From contig NZ_QHKS01000029.1 of the NCBI RefSeq assembly GCF_003353175.1, positions 19,099 to 83,098 on the forward strand: a stretch of DNA of 64,000 nucleotides, given 5' to 3'. Position numbers and translations under genes: made by a program. Source of the stretch: Paraburkholderia lacunae. GTDB taxonomy: Bacteria; Pseudomonadota; Gammaproteobacteria; Burkholderiales; Burkholderiaceae. The notes beneath the pieces were generated by a model that was not told the origin of the DNA, made no database searches, and saw nothing but the letters and a program-made list of their open reading frames with translations. Positions 1 to 8,823 of the stretch are shown one piece after another; position 1 is the first letter of the stretch, and each line of letters starts with the position of its first letter.

Positions 1-1
1 G

Positions 2-310
2 GTGCCGTTCCTCGTGGCCATCTGCGCGTTCTTCATGCATCGCGCGGTGCGTGAACGGCATCACAACACGCCGTTCGTGCTGGCACTGACGCTGGTGCTG
101 CTGGGCTACGCCGGGCTGCTGGTGAGCCTGTGGCCGTATGCGATTCCGTCGAGCATGACGCTCTGGCAAGCGGCCGCGCCGCGTTCGAGCCAGATGTTCA
201 CGCTGGTCGGCGCGGCGGTGATTCTGCCGATCATCATCGGCTATACGACGATGGGTTATTGGGTATTTCGCGGCAAGGTGCGTCATGGCGACCAACATCA
301 CTATCACTAA
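2..310 (+). CDS. cydB: Cytochrome bd-type quinol oxidase subunit II, C-terminal part (CydB/CioB)
   Basis: Only the last 102 residues are in the window; the reading frame is open at the left edge. The visible part holds three hydrophobic helices and ends with the IIGYTTMGYWVFRGKV stretch typical of subunit II of bd oxidases, followed by a His-rich cytoplasmic tail (DQHHYH). Subunit II pairs with the heme-bearing subunit I (CydA) in the inner membrane to oxidise quinol and reduce oxygen to water. The small DUF2474 gene that overlaps its 3' end is characteristic of the cyanide-insensitive (Cio) branch, so CioB is a likely alternative name. The family call is quite safe; the subtype is inferred. 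Confidence 0.85.
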   Translation: MPFLVAICAFFMHRAVRERHHNTPFVLALTLVLLGYAGLLVSLWPYAIPSSMTLWQAAAPRSSQMFTLVGAAVILPIIIGYTTMGYWVFRGKVRHGDQHHYH

Positions 311-464
311 GCAGGCGGGCGGCCATGCCGCTCGCCCATCTTCGCGCAAACTGCCCGGCTGGCTGTGGTTCATTGCGCTGTGGTGCTTCGGCGTGGCCTC
401 GGCGATGTCGCTCGGTTTCGCATTCAAGCTTCTGATGAACGCGACCTTATTCGCCGTCAGGTAG
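285..464 (+). CDS. DUF2474-type small membrane protein of the bd oxidase operon
   Basis: A 59-residue protein starting inside cydB (26 bp overlap, different frame). It has a polar N-terminus, then one hydrophobic segment at about residues 25-50 (LPGWLWFIALWCFGVASAMS), and stops at 464. One-helix proteins of the DUF2474 family sit in exactly this place, after cydB/cioB, in many proteobacteria and may act as small accessory subunits like CydX. The assignment rests on size, topology and position. The start is the first ATG in frame, and the overlap suggests translational coupling. Confidence 0.7.
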   Translation: MATNITITKQAGGHAARPSSRKLPGWLWFIALWCFGVASAMSLGFAFKLLMNATLFAVR

Positions 465-977
465 ATGCCTGTTTTGTGCGATTTCATCCGGTCTACATAC
501 CCTTCGGGATCCTGTGTGTGGACGGCTTCAAAAAAGGAGTGTGCGGCTCGTCTACCTAGCAAGCCGGAACCTACGCGCGGGAGACCTACCTTACCCAGAA
601 CGCTGGTCCATCGAACCAGCCGGCGATCGTTCAGAGAATCACTGAGAGTCATTGAGAGTCAGTTGAGCGGCAACCCGCAAGGCGCGCCGTGTCACCGATC
701 GGCATATGATCGCGGGGTAGCAGGCGATGACGCGATGCACAGGGAGCGGCCTCCGCCTTCAAGGAGGCTCGCAGCAAAGAAAGCGCCACGGGCCGCGGCA
801 TGACGGGAAGCATGACCCGGCGTGCCGCGGACTGACGGCCGGGGGTGCGACGGGGGTCGCACCATTTGCGCCGGCAGCCGGGCGGACACTTTCGCTGGCG
901 AAGCGGCAAAATAGAAGTACAACGAGCAGTACGACGGTGGTAGTCAACAACGCGCAGGCCCGACTCGCGGAGACATC
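465..977. other. Intergenic region between the bd oxidase operon and the response regulator
   Basis: 513 bp with no convincing gene. Short open frames here lack a ribosome site and have no family resemblance. There is a 6-bp stem (GCTGGT/ACCAGC) at 602-621 and a 10-bp direct repeat, TGAGAGTC-like, at 642-665. The promoter of the response regulator must lie in the last 200 bp, but I cannot place it with confidence. Confidence 0.5.
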
Positions 978-1724
978 ATGAAGTTTCTTGTGGCCGACGA
1001 CCATGAACTGATCCGGCAAGGCGTGAAGGGGCTGCTGCGCGGGCTCGATCCCGACGCCCAGTTCGACGAGGCCGACAGCTGGGAAACCCTCGCCGCCGCG
1101 GCGCGTCCCGACGCGGATCACGATCTGGCGATCGTCGATCTGCATATGCCGGGCATGAGCGGCGCGTCATCGCTGGAATTGCTGCTGAAGGCGAACCCCG
1201 CGTTGCCGGTGGTCGTGCTCTCCGCCGAAGAATCGCCCGACGAGATGCGCGCAGTGCTGGCGGCCGGCGCACTCGGCTTCGTGCCGAAGCGGCAGCCTGC
1301 CAGCGTCATGCTCAAGGCCATCGAACTGGTGTTGTCGGGCGGCGCCTATGTGCCGATGGAAGCGCTCAGCCTGCTAGGTTCGCGCGACGCGCAAGCCGCG
1401 CCGGTGCATGCTGAAGCGTCCGCCGAGGCGTCGGCTCAGGCGTGCGGCCATGCCGGCGCCGCGCTGACCGAACCCATCGCGCAGATCCAGGCGTTGCAGC
1501 CGCATCAGCAGCATCTGCTGGAGAATCTGTCGCCAAGGCAGCAGGACATCATGCGGCTCGTTCATCGCGGCTGGACCAACAAGATGATCGCGCGTGAGCT
1601 GGGTGTCGCCGAAGGGACGGTCAAAGTGCATCTGTCAGTGATTTTCCGGGCGCTCGGCGTGCACAACCGCTCGACGGCGATCGCCGTGATCAACGGCTGG
1701 CTGGAAGCCGGCAAAACCCTGTAG
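978..1724 (+). CDS. NarL/LuxR-family two-component response regulator
   Basis: 248 residues. The N-terminal receiver domain (about 1-125) has the acidic pair D7/D8, phospho-acceptor D54 in IVDLHMPG and the lysine in VPKRQ. After an Ala-rich linker of about 50 residues comes a LuxR-type helix-turn-helix at about 184-245 (LSPRQQDIMRLV, then NKMIARELGVAEGTVKVHL). It should bind DNA when phosphorylated. The hybrid histidine kinase converging on it from the right, with stops 33 bp apart, is the obvious partner, but a convergent arrangement does not prove pairing. Target genes are unknown. The start follows a GGAGA ribosome site. Confidence 0.9.
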   Translation: MKFLVADDHELIRQGVKGLLRGLDPDAQFDEADSWETLAAAARPDADHDLAIVDLHMPGMSGASSLELLLKANPALPVVVLSAEESPDEMRAVLAAGALGFVPKRQPASVMLKAIELVLSGGAYVPMEALSLLGSRDAQAAPVHAEASAEASAQACGHAGAALTEPIAQIQALQPHQQHLLENLSPRQQDIMRLVHRGWTNKMIARELGVAEGTVKVHLSVIFRALGVHNRSTAIAVINGWLEAGKTL

Positions 1725-1757
1725 CGTTCGCTCAGACACAGGCGGCGTGCGCGCCGC

Positions 1758-3707
1758 CTACTGTTGCGACTCGCTTTGAGATTGGCTCTGCATCTGGTTG
1801 CGTAGCGGGATCTGCGGCTTGGTCTGCAGTGAATTCTGCGGCTCGCGCCCCACTTCGTTCCCTTCATTACTTTCGTTCAGCTCGCTCTGCGCTCTCCGCG
1901 GTTCGCCCGCGCGCCGCTCGACGGCGGCCGCTGCCCGCCCTTTATCCAGATCCGCCTGCTGCCACAGCATTTCCAGCGTGCGCCGCAAACGCGCCGGCGT
2001 AACCGGCTTGTGCAGCACCGGAATCCCCTGCAAGGCCAGCGCCGCCAGTTCCGCCGACGCCATATCGCCGGTAATCAGCAGCGTCACCACGCCGTCATGG
2101 CCCGTTTGCGCGAGCACGTTGCGCACGGCAGTCAGCGCCTGCGCGCCGGTTCGATGGTTCGCCAACTGGTAGTCGCATAACACGGCATCCGGCACGAAGC
2201 CGTCGCCGAGCGCCTCGAGCGCGTCGATTTCGTGGCGTGCGCCGCGCACGCTGCAGCCCCAGCGCGCCAACAGGCTGGCGAGGCCTTCGAGAATCGACGG
2301 GTCGTCGTCAATGCACAGCACGCGCCGCCCTTGCGCCGACGGGCCGCCCGTCACCGCTTCGTTCAGGCTCGCGACAATCCCGCCGGCGTCGCCCGCCTGC
2401 ACCGGAAAGCGGAACACCGAACCGCGGCCCGGCGCCGAGCGCACCTGCAATTCGCCGCCGAGCAAACCGACCAGCCGCTTCACGGTAGGCAGGCCGAGGC
2501 CATGCCCCTGGCGCGCGTCGCGCTGCGGATTGGCGACCTGATAGAACTCCTCGAAAATGCGCTCATGCTCTTCGGCCGGGATGCCGATGCCCGAATCGCG
2601 CACCTCGATATAGCCTCCCGAACGCTGCCCCGCGCGGCGCAAGCCCACCCAGATCGCGCCTTCCTCGGTATAGCGCACTGCGTTCGAGAGCAGGTTGCTC
2701 AGCACGCGTTCGAGCAGCACCGGATCGTCGTGAACGACCATCGCGGTCGGCGCGATCCGCAGTGCCAGCCCTTTGGCCGCCGCCTGCGGCCGGTACTGGC
2801 TGCCGACCCGCTCGAACAGTTCGGAGAGCCGGAAATGCAGGCGGATCACCTGGGTCACGCCGCTTTCGAGCCGCGCCAGATCGAGCACCTGATTGAACAA
2901 CTGGTTCAGCGCCTCGACGTTATAGACGATGTGCTCGGCGGTCTTCGCATGCTGCAGGGGCGTCGCCGCCGCGTCGTTGAGCGAGGCCGCCAGCAGGCCG
3001 ATCGCATGCAGCGGCTGGCGCAGATCGTGGCTCGCGGCGGCAAAAAAGCGCGTTTTGGCAAGGCTGGCTTCTTCGGCGACACGCTTTTGCGCGGCCAGCG
3101 ACTCCGCCAGATATTGCTGATCCACCCGCGCCTGCACGACGCGCTGGAACAGCTTGCGGTAACTCAGCGCATAGACGTTGATCGCGCAGAAAAAAAACGC
3201 GAGGACAATCGCGAGAATCGTGCGGTCGAACGTATGGGTGCCGAAATGCAGCACGATCGACGGCAATAGCAGGAACGGAATCGCGGTCGAAAAATTCAGC
3301 AGATCGAAACCGTTCGACATGAACACGCCCGCCGCCAGGGTGACCAGCATCACGGTATGCAGCAGCGGCAGATCGGTTTGGGGACTCTGGAACGCGAACC
3401 AGATCGCGACGCCCGGCGCGCTGTACAAAAGCATGCCGCGCAATGCGTGCAGGTAGATCCACGCTCGCGGCGTGACGAGGTCCGGGTAACGGCGATTGCA
3501 GATCCATAGCGCGAGGCTGCCGCAATTGGCCGCCGCGTAGAACCCGAAGCACGCAATGAACAGCGGCGGCGACGGGATATTCGGCCAGTAGATCGCTACC
3601 AGTACGGCAATCGAAAACCAGTGTGAAAAGAATGCGATCGGGTCCTGGGCGTACAGCACGCGCACCAGGTCTTCGTCGATCGCACGCTGCATAGGGTCGG
3701 CCCGCAT
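1758..3707 (-). CDS. Hybrid sensor histidine kinase with C-terminal receiver domain
   Basis: 649 residues. About six hydrophobic segments fill residues 25-180, with no clear periplasmic sensor domain, so it may sense within the membrane. A short coiled coil (190-220) leads to the HisKA domain with H227 in FAAASHDLRQPLHA. The ATPase domain has N-box N338/N342, DSGIGIP (371-377) and GHGLGLP (401-407). The receiver domain has IDDDPSIL and phospho-acceptor D512 in LCDYQL, with lysine in LHKPVTP. The last 50 residues are a Gln/Ser-rich low-complexity tail. AGGAG 8-9 bp before the ATG supports the start. It probably works with the neighbouring response regulator. Confidence 0.9.
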   Translation of the reverse strand: MRADPMQRAIDEDLVRVLYAQDPIAFFSHWFSIAVLVAIYWPNIPSPPLFIACFGFYAAANCGSLALWICNRRYPDLVTPRAWIYLHALRGMLLYSAPGVAIWFAFQSPQTDLPLLHTVMLVTLAAGVFMSNGFDLLNFSTAIPFLLLPSIVLHFGTHTFDRTILAIVLAFFFCAINVYALSYRKLFQRVVQARVDQQYLAESLAAQKRVAEEASLAKTRFFAAASHDLRQPLHAIGLLAASLNDAAATPLQHAKTAEHIVYNVEALNQLFNQVLDLARLESGVTQVIRLHFRLSELFERVGSQYRPQAAAKGLALRIAPTAMVVHDDPVLLERVLSNLLSNAVRYTEEGAIWVGLRRAGQRSGGYIEVRDSGIGIPAEEHERIFEEFYQVANPQRDARQGHGLGLPTVKRLVGLLGGELQVRSAPGRGSVFRFPVQAGDAGGIVASLNEAVTGGPSAQGRRVLCIDDDPSILEGLASLLARWGCSVRGARHEIDALEALGDGFVPDAVLCDYQLANHRTGAQALTAVRNVLAQTGHDGVVTLLITGDMASAELAALALQGIPVLHKPVTPARLRRTLEMLWQQADLDKGRAAAAVERRAGEPRRAQSELNESNEGNEVGREPQNSLQTKPQIPLRNQMQSQSQSESQQ

Positions 3708-3741
3708 CCTGCGGTCTCCTTTGTCGATCGGAGTTTGTCGG

Positions 3742-3844
3742 CCGGAGTTAGTGCTTTAGCTGTCGGCCGGAGTTAGTGCTTTAGCACTTACTCCGGGCCC
3801 ATGCAAAGCCCTTACTCCGACCGACAGCAGAGCACTTACTCCGG
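3742..3844. repeat. Cluster of five inverted/direct 14-bp elements
   Basis: The element CCGGAGTTAGTGCT occurs at 3742-3755 and 3767-3780, within a 25-bp direct repeat (3736-3760 and 3761-3785). Its near-reverse-complement AGCACTTACTCCGG occurs at 3783-3796, 3831-3844 and, with changes, at 3807-3820. The copies at 3767 and 3783 face each other across a 2-base loop and could form a 14-bp stem with one mismatch. The cluster lies just upstream of the histidine kinase start (3707). Confidence 0.8.
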
Positions 3845-4057
3845 TCCCATGCACCGCATCGTGCACGGCAAGCTCGATGGCTTAGCGCGAGGGGTCAGCG
3901 AAACAGAGGTCGCGGGCCGGGCGCGCTGCGCAAAAGGTACTGCATTGTTCTGCTGCGCCGCTGCAGCATTCTGGTGCGGCGCACGGTTCTTTTTCACGGT
4001 GAGGCGGACGACGAAACGCGCGGCGGGCCGGATGAAGGGCCGGAGGCGGGTCAACTG

Positions 4058-4141
4058 GCGAATCGAACAGCGAGCCGGACAGCGAACCGAACAGCGAACC
4101 AAATCGCGAACCGAATGGCGAACCGAACAGCGCGTCGGATG
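4058..4141. repeat. Seven imperfect 12-bp tandem repeats
   Basis: Unit GCGAACCGAACA, seven head-to-tail copies with one to four changes each, starting every 12 bases from 4058. It lies between the histidine kinase and the sigma-like gene. Frames through it give only Arg-rich or Gly/Ser/Phe repeats with no sign of being a gene. The rest of 3708-4311 holds the 14-bp element cluster and nothing else I recognise. Confidence 0.8.
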
Positions 4142-4311
4142 GTTTACCCGGCAGTTTACCCATCAGCTACCACTTAATCCATATAGGCGAAGCCGTCGCC
4201 GGAAACCATACTGCCTTCACATTCCAGCGCGGCTTCAAATCCTCAAACACCCTTCCCCGCCCGCAGTTCAGGCTCACCGCGCTCTTTGCCTTACCCCTTA
4301 TGGAGGCTTTC

Positions 4312-5103
4312 ATGGGCGCAGTTCCGAGCCACGAGTTCGTCCGCAATCTCGAAGATGCAATTCTGCCCGACCTGTGGCGCCGGCGTACCCAGCTATCGTC
4401 CGACGAAATGGTGTCGATGGTCGAGCTGGTCAGGCGGGCGCTGCGGACCTATCACCCGCTCGAATTGCAGGCGCTCGGCGAAGACAAGGAGGAGCTGGTT
4501 GCACAGTTCATCTACGCGAAGGTGCTGCGCCTCGCGCCCGGCCACACGGAAACCAACGCCTGCGCCGACAGCGCGCCGTCCAACAGCTACGCACTGTGCG
4601 CGTATTTTCGCCGCTATCTGATCGACTGCCTGCGCAGCGCCGGCCATCAGCGCAACGTGTCGATGGAAAACGAAGGCATGGCGCAGGAAATCGATCTGCA
4701 CGCGCAAGCGCTGGAAGACCCGGTCGAAAGCGTGTTGTTGCAGTACGGCCTCGACGAACAGTGCGTGCGGCTCGCGGCGCGTACATTTATCGAAAACCTC
4801 GACGAACCCGAGCGCATCGTGCTGGCCGGCAGCCTCGGCTGGTGCTCGGAAGGCAAAGGCGGTCTGTCGGCAGTTGCGGCTCAGCATCGGGTGCCCTCCT
4901 ATCACTATCGCGCCGTCAAGCTCGGCGTCACCATGAAAAAGACGGCCAATGCCAGCGATTTTTCCAACACCAAGATCGGCCGCTGGCTCACCGACGTGCT
5001 CGGCATCGAGATCGAGCTCGACAATCGCGCGGCGATTCTGCTCGCCCTGAACCTGCTCGCCGCCGAATCGAGCGACAGCGAAATGAATGAAGCGGCCGCC
5101 TAA
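4312..5103 (+). CDS. Orphan ECF-sigma-factor-like protein
   Basis: 263 residues from the ATG at 4312, chosen because TGGAGG stands 5 bp before it; an upstream in-frame ATG at 4300 overlaps that site. Residues about 55-115 (EELVAQFIYAKVLRL, then YFRRYLIDCLRSAG) resemble sigma-70 region 2. Residues about 155-210 (FIENLDEPERIVLAG, then LSAVAAQHRVPSYHYRAVKLG) resemble region 4. No anti-sigma gene is adjacent. The C-terminal 50 residues match no region I know. If the reading is right, it directs RNA polymerase to a small regulon. The similarity is by eye and weak; a DNA-binding protein of another kind is possible. Confidence 0.5.
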   Translation: MGAVPSHEFVRNLEDAILPDLWRRRTQLSSDEMVSMVELVRRALRTYHPLELQALGEDKEELVAQFIYAKVLRLAPGHTETNACADSAPSNSYALCAYFRRYLIDCLRSAGHQRNVSMENEGMAQEIDLHAQALEDPVESVLLQYGLDEQCVRLAARTFIENLDEPERIVLAGSLGWCSEGKGGLSAVAAQHRVPSYHYRAVKLGVTMKKTANASDFSNTKIGRWLTDVLGIEIELDNRAAILLALNLLAAESSDSEMNEAAA

Positions 5104-5373
5104 TTGCGCGGATCTGACCGGCCCTCGCCTGTCCTGAGCGCGCCGCAAGCAACGGAAGCGGCCCTGGCGGCAGAAGCAACGCAATCAACGCCCAAAACGC
5201 CAATAACGCAAACGACGCAAGCGCGGCGCGCGTACAGCCCCCGCGCCGCATACGATGCGCCTTTTTTTGTCGCTGCGCACCGCCTACGATAAAAAACCAG
5301 CGGCCGCGCACCGTCTTTCTTCCGAACCCCGGGCTCCCCCACCGGGCATCCAACTCCTGACGAGGTGGTCGTG

Positions 5374-8300
5374 ATGAATCGCTTATCGAGCGCTATGACG
5401 GCGCGCAAGTCGCATTACGATGTCGTGGTCGTGGGTTCGGGCTACGGCGGCGCGATTGCCGCCAGCCGCATGGCTCGCGCCGGCCGCGAGGTGTGCGTGC
5501 TGGAACGCGGCCGGGAGTTCATGGCCGGCGAATTTCCGCGCACGCCGCTCGAAGGCGCCGCTCAGGTGCAATACAACACCAGCCTCGCGCATATCGGCTC
5601 ACCGCTCGCGCTGCTCGAAGTGCACGTGAATTCGGAGGTGAACGCGGTCGTCGGCTGCGGGCTGGGCGGCACCTCGCTGATCAATGCGAACGTCGCGCTC
5701 GAAGCCGATCCGCGGCTGTGGGACGATCCACGCTGGCCAGCCGCGTTGCGCGCCGACAAGGCGGGCCGCGACACCGGCTACACGCTGGCCCGCGCGATGC
5801 TGCAACCGTCGCCGGTGCCCGGCGATTTTCCGCCGCTGCCGAAACTGCAGGCGCTCGAACAATCGGCGCAAGCGCTCGGTATGCAGGACCGCTTCTATCG
5901 GCCGCCGATCACCGTCACCTTCAAGACCGGCAAGAACGCGGCAGGCGTCGACCAGAACCGCTGCGTCGGCTGTGGCGATTGCAATTCCGGCTGCAACTAC
6001 GGCGCGAAGAATTCGACCCACATGAACTATCTGCCGGATGCCGTCGCGCACGGCGCGCAGATTTTCACGGGCGCCGCGGTGCATTCGGTGGTGCGCGACG
6101 AGGACACGCAGAAATGGATCGTGCGCTTCCAGCTGGTGAGTCTCGGCCGCGAGAGCTATGGCGCGCCGGATCTGTTCGTGAGCGCCGATATCGTGATCGT
6201 GGCGGCCGGCACCATCGGTTCCACCGCGCTCCTGTTGCGCTCGGCCAAGGCCGGGTTGCCGGTGTCGAAACAACTCGGCGAACACTTCACCGGTAACGGC
6301 GACGTACTCGCCTTTGCATACAACACCGACGAGGCGATCAATGGCGTCGGCTGGGGCGCGCACGAGCCGGGCGAGATTGCGCCGGTCGGGCCGACCATCA
6401 CCGGCATCATCGACCATCGCAACACGGACAACGTGAAAGACGGCTTCGTGATCGAAGAAGGCTCGCTCGCCGGGCCGATCGGCGAGGCGATGATCGGCCT
6501 GCTCGGCGGCGCCGCGCCTCTCGAAGGCGTGGACATTCCCGCGTCGCGGCCGGCGGGCGAACTGCTCGACGCGCCCGCGCGCGTGATCGAGAGCATTCTG
6601 CGCGGGCCGTATCATGGCGCGCTCAACCACACGCAGACCTACCTCGTGATGGCGCATGACGACGAAAGCGGCCAGATCCGCGTGGACGACAAAGGCAGCC
6701 CGCGCATCCATTGGCCGAACGCCGGCAAGCAGCCGATCTTCGAAACGGTCGAGCGGACCCTGATCGATGCGACAGCGCCGCTCGGCGGCGAATTCCTGCG
6801 CAATCCGATTTCCGCCGATAGGATCGGCAACCGCGTCGTCACCGTGCATCCGCTCGGCGGCTGTGGCATGGGCGAAGACGCGGAGCACGGCGTGGTCGAT
6901 CACGCGGGCCGTGTGTTCAGCGGCGACGCGGGCAAGGCGGTGCACGAAGGCCTGTATGTGATGGACGGCGCGGTGATGCCGATGTCGCTCGGCGTCAATC
7001 CGCTGCTGACGATCTCCGCGCTCGCGGAACGCAATTGCGCGCTGCTCGCGGCGGCGCACGACTGGCACATCGACTACGAGTCGAAAGGCGACGCCGACAC
7101 ACCGCCGCCCAGCAAAATCGGCTTGCGTTTCACCGAAACGATGGTCGGCACCTATACGCCGGCGGTCGCGGGCGACGCAGTCGCGACGAGTCCGATCCAG
7201 TTCACGCTGACCGTCGAATCGGACGATCTGGCCGACATGCTGGACAATCCGCAACACGAGGCGCGCACGGCCGGCACGCTGACCTGCCCCGCGCTCTCCG
7301 CGCAACCGATGACGATCAGCGACGGCACGTTCAACCTTTTCGTCGCCGATCAAGCGGATGTGGATCAGCGTGACATGAACTATCGCATGACGCTCGCTTC
7401 CACCGAAGGCAAGACGTACTACCTCAGCGGGCGAAAGATCATCACGCGCACGTCGCTGCTCAATCTGTGGGAACAGACCAACACGCTATTCGCCGAGCTT
7501 CGCGAGTCGCCGCAAGCCGATGCGCCGCTGCTCGGCAAAGCGACGCTGATCATCACGCCGGAAAATTTCCTCAAGCAGCAGCGCACGCTGGAAGTCACCA
7601 ACACGCCAGACCTGGCTACGCGCCTCGAATGGACCTTGAAGTTCGGCAAGTTTTTTGCGGGCGTGCTGTTCACGGAATATGGCGGCGTGGCCGCGCCGTT
7701 GCAGTTCGTCGACCCGAAGATGTCACCGCGCCTGAAACGGGCGCTGCGTGCGCCGGCGCCGCAAGTCTTCTTTTTCGAAACGCCCGACAAGACGCAACTG
7801 AGGCTCACCCGCTACGTCGACAGCGCCAACCAAGCGGCGCGTCCGGTGCTGCTGATCCACGGCTCGGGCGTGTCGAGCCGAATCTATTCCACCGATCTGA
7901 TCGCGACCAACCTGGTCGAATATCTCTGCGCGGCCGGCTACGACGTGTGGCTCGTCGATCTGCGCGTCAGCATCGAAATGCCGAGCGTGCTGGTGCCGAC
8001 CAACGTGGACAAGGTCGCTCGCGAGGACATTCCGGCCGCGGTCGCGAAAGTGCGGGAGCTCACCGGCGCGCCAAAAATCCAGGCGCTCGGTCACTGCATG
8101 GGCGGGCTGGCCCTGAGCATGTCGTTGCTGTACGGCCTCGATGGCGTGCGCTCGGCGGTCATCTCGCAAGTCTCGGCGCATCCGGTGCCGGGCACGCTGG
8201 AACGCATCAAGGCCGGCCTGCACATACCGGACATCATGGAGCATCTCGGCGTGCTCGACCTGAGCGCGTACACGCAGCACGAGAAGTGGCCCCACAACCT

Positions 8301-8787
8301 GCTCGATGAAGCGTTGCGGCTCTACCCGCTGAACCACAAACAGGGCTGCGGCAACCCCATCTGTCACCGCGCGACATTCCTCTACGGCCTGCTCTACGAA
8401 CACGAAAAGCTGAACGAAACCCTTCATTCGAATTTGCAGGAACTGCTCGGCGTGCATGACGTCGAGGTGTTCAAGCATCTGGCCACCATGGTGCGGGCGG
8501 GCAAGGTTGTCGATGCCGCCGGGAAAGACGTCTACCTGGGGGGGATGAACGGCATGAAGGGGCTCGAGGGCATGCGCCTGCCGATCGGTTTCATCCACGG
8601 CGATAAAAACGAAACCTATTTGCCGAAGAGCACCCAGCTCACCTACGACATGCTGGTCGAGCGTTTCCCCGAGCAGCCTTATGAACGGCACGTGATTCCC
8701 GGCTATGGGCACATCGACTGCATCTTCGGCAAGAACGCGGCAGTGGATGTCTATCCGGTGATCGGGAGGTATCTCGATGCGCACTGA
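5374..8787 (+). CDS. GMC-family oxidoreductase fused to an alpha/beta hydrolase
   Basis: 1137 residues, about twice the size of a normal GMC enzyme. The first ~570 residues form the FAD-dependent half: dinucleotide motif VVGSGYGGAIAASR near the N-terminus, a Cys-rich segment CVGCGDCNSGCNYGAKNS near residue 195, and the C-terminal motifs HPLGGCGMG and GVNPLLTISALAE. A linker of ~240 residues follows. The hydrolase begins at ~820 (LLIHGSG) and has a nucleophile elbow GHCMGG with Cys at ~908, not Ser, plus candidate acid GDKNETY and GYGHIDC histidine. It resembles cholesterol-oxidase-like enzymes, so a hydrophobic alcohol or sterol-like substrate is likely but unproven. The ATG at 5374 follows GAGGTGG; GTG codons at 5365 and 5371 are alternatives. 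Confidence 0.8.
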   Translation: MNRLSSAMTARKSHYDVVVVGSGYGGAIAASRMARAGREVCVLERGREFMAGEFPRTPLEGAAQVQYNTSLAHIGSPLALLEVHVNSEVNAVVGCGLGGTSLINANVALEADPRLWDDPRWPAALRADKAGRDTGYTLARAMLQPSPVPGDFPPLPKLQALEQSAQALGMQDRFYRPPITVTFKTGKNAAGVDQNRCVGCGDCNSGCNYGAKNSTHMNYLPDAVAHGAQIFTGAAVHSVVRDEDTQKWIVRFQLVSLGRESYGAPDLFVSADIVIVAAGTIGSTALLLRSAKAGLPVSKQLGEHFTGNGDVLAFAYNTDEAINGVGWGAHEPGEIAPVGPTITGIIDHRNTDNVKDGFVIEEGSLAGPIGEAMIGLLGGAAPLEGVDIPASRPAGELLDAPARVIESILRGPYHGALNHTQTYLVMAHDDESGQIRVDDKGSPRIHWPNAGKQPIFETVERTLIDATAPLGGEFLRNPISADRIGNRVVTVHPLGGCGMGEDAEHGVVDHAGRVFSGDAGKAVHEGLYVMDGAVMPMSLGVNPLLTISALAERNCALLAAAHDWHIDYESKGDADTPPPSKIGLRFTETMVGTYTPAVAGDAVATSPIQFTLTVESDDLADMLDNPQHEARTAGTLTCPALSAQPMTISDGTFNLFVADQADVDQRDMNYRMTLASTEGKTYYLSGRKIITRTSLLNLWEQTNTLFAELRESPQADAPLLGKATLIITPENFLKQQRTLEVTNTPDLATRLEWTLKFGKFFAGVLFTEYGGVAAPLQFVDPKMSPRLKRALRAPAPQVFFFETPDKTQLRLTRYVDSANQAARPVLLIHGSGVSSRIYSTDLIATNLVEYLCAAGYDVWLVDLRVSIEMPSVLVPTNVDKVAREDIPAAVAKVRELTGAPKIQALGHCMGGLALSMSLLYGLDGVRSAVISQVSAHPVPGTLERIKAGLHIPDIMEHLGVLDLSAYTQHEKWPHNLLDEALRLYPLNHKQGCGNPICHRATFLYGLLYEHEKLNETLHSNLQELLGVHDVEVFKHLATMVRAGKVVDAAGKDVYLGGMNGMKGLEGMRLPIGFIHGDKNETYLPKSTQLTYDMLVERFPEQPYERHVIPGYGHIDCIFGKNAAVDVYPVIGRYLDAH

Positions 8788-8823
8788 CGGCTGAGCGGAA
8801 AACCGCGCATAACGCCCCGCTGC

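Noticed and set aside
3801..5090. 429-residue open frame on the plus strand
   Set aside because: Extremely Arg-rich, runs through the 12-bp repeat array, and overlaps in another frame the sigma-like gene, which has a good ribosome site.
5599..7353. 584-residue antisense open frame over the GMC gene
   Set aside because: Arg/His/Val-rich mirror frame with no domain; the sense strand has the FAD and GMC motifs.
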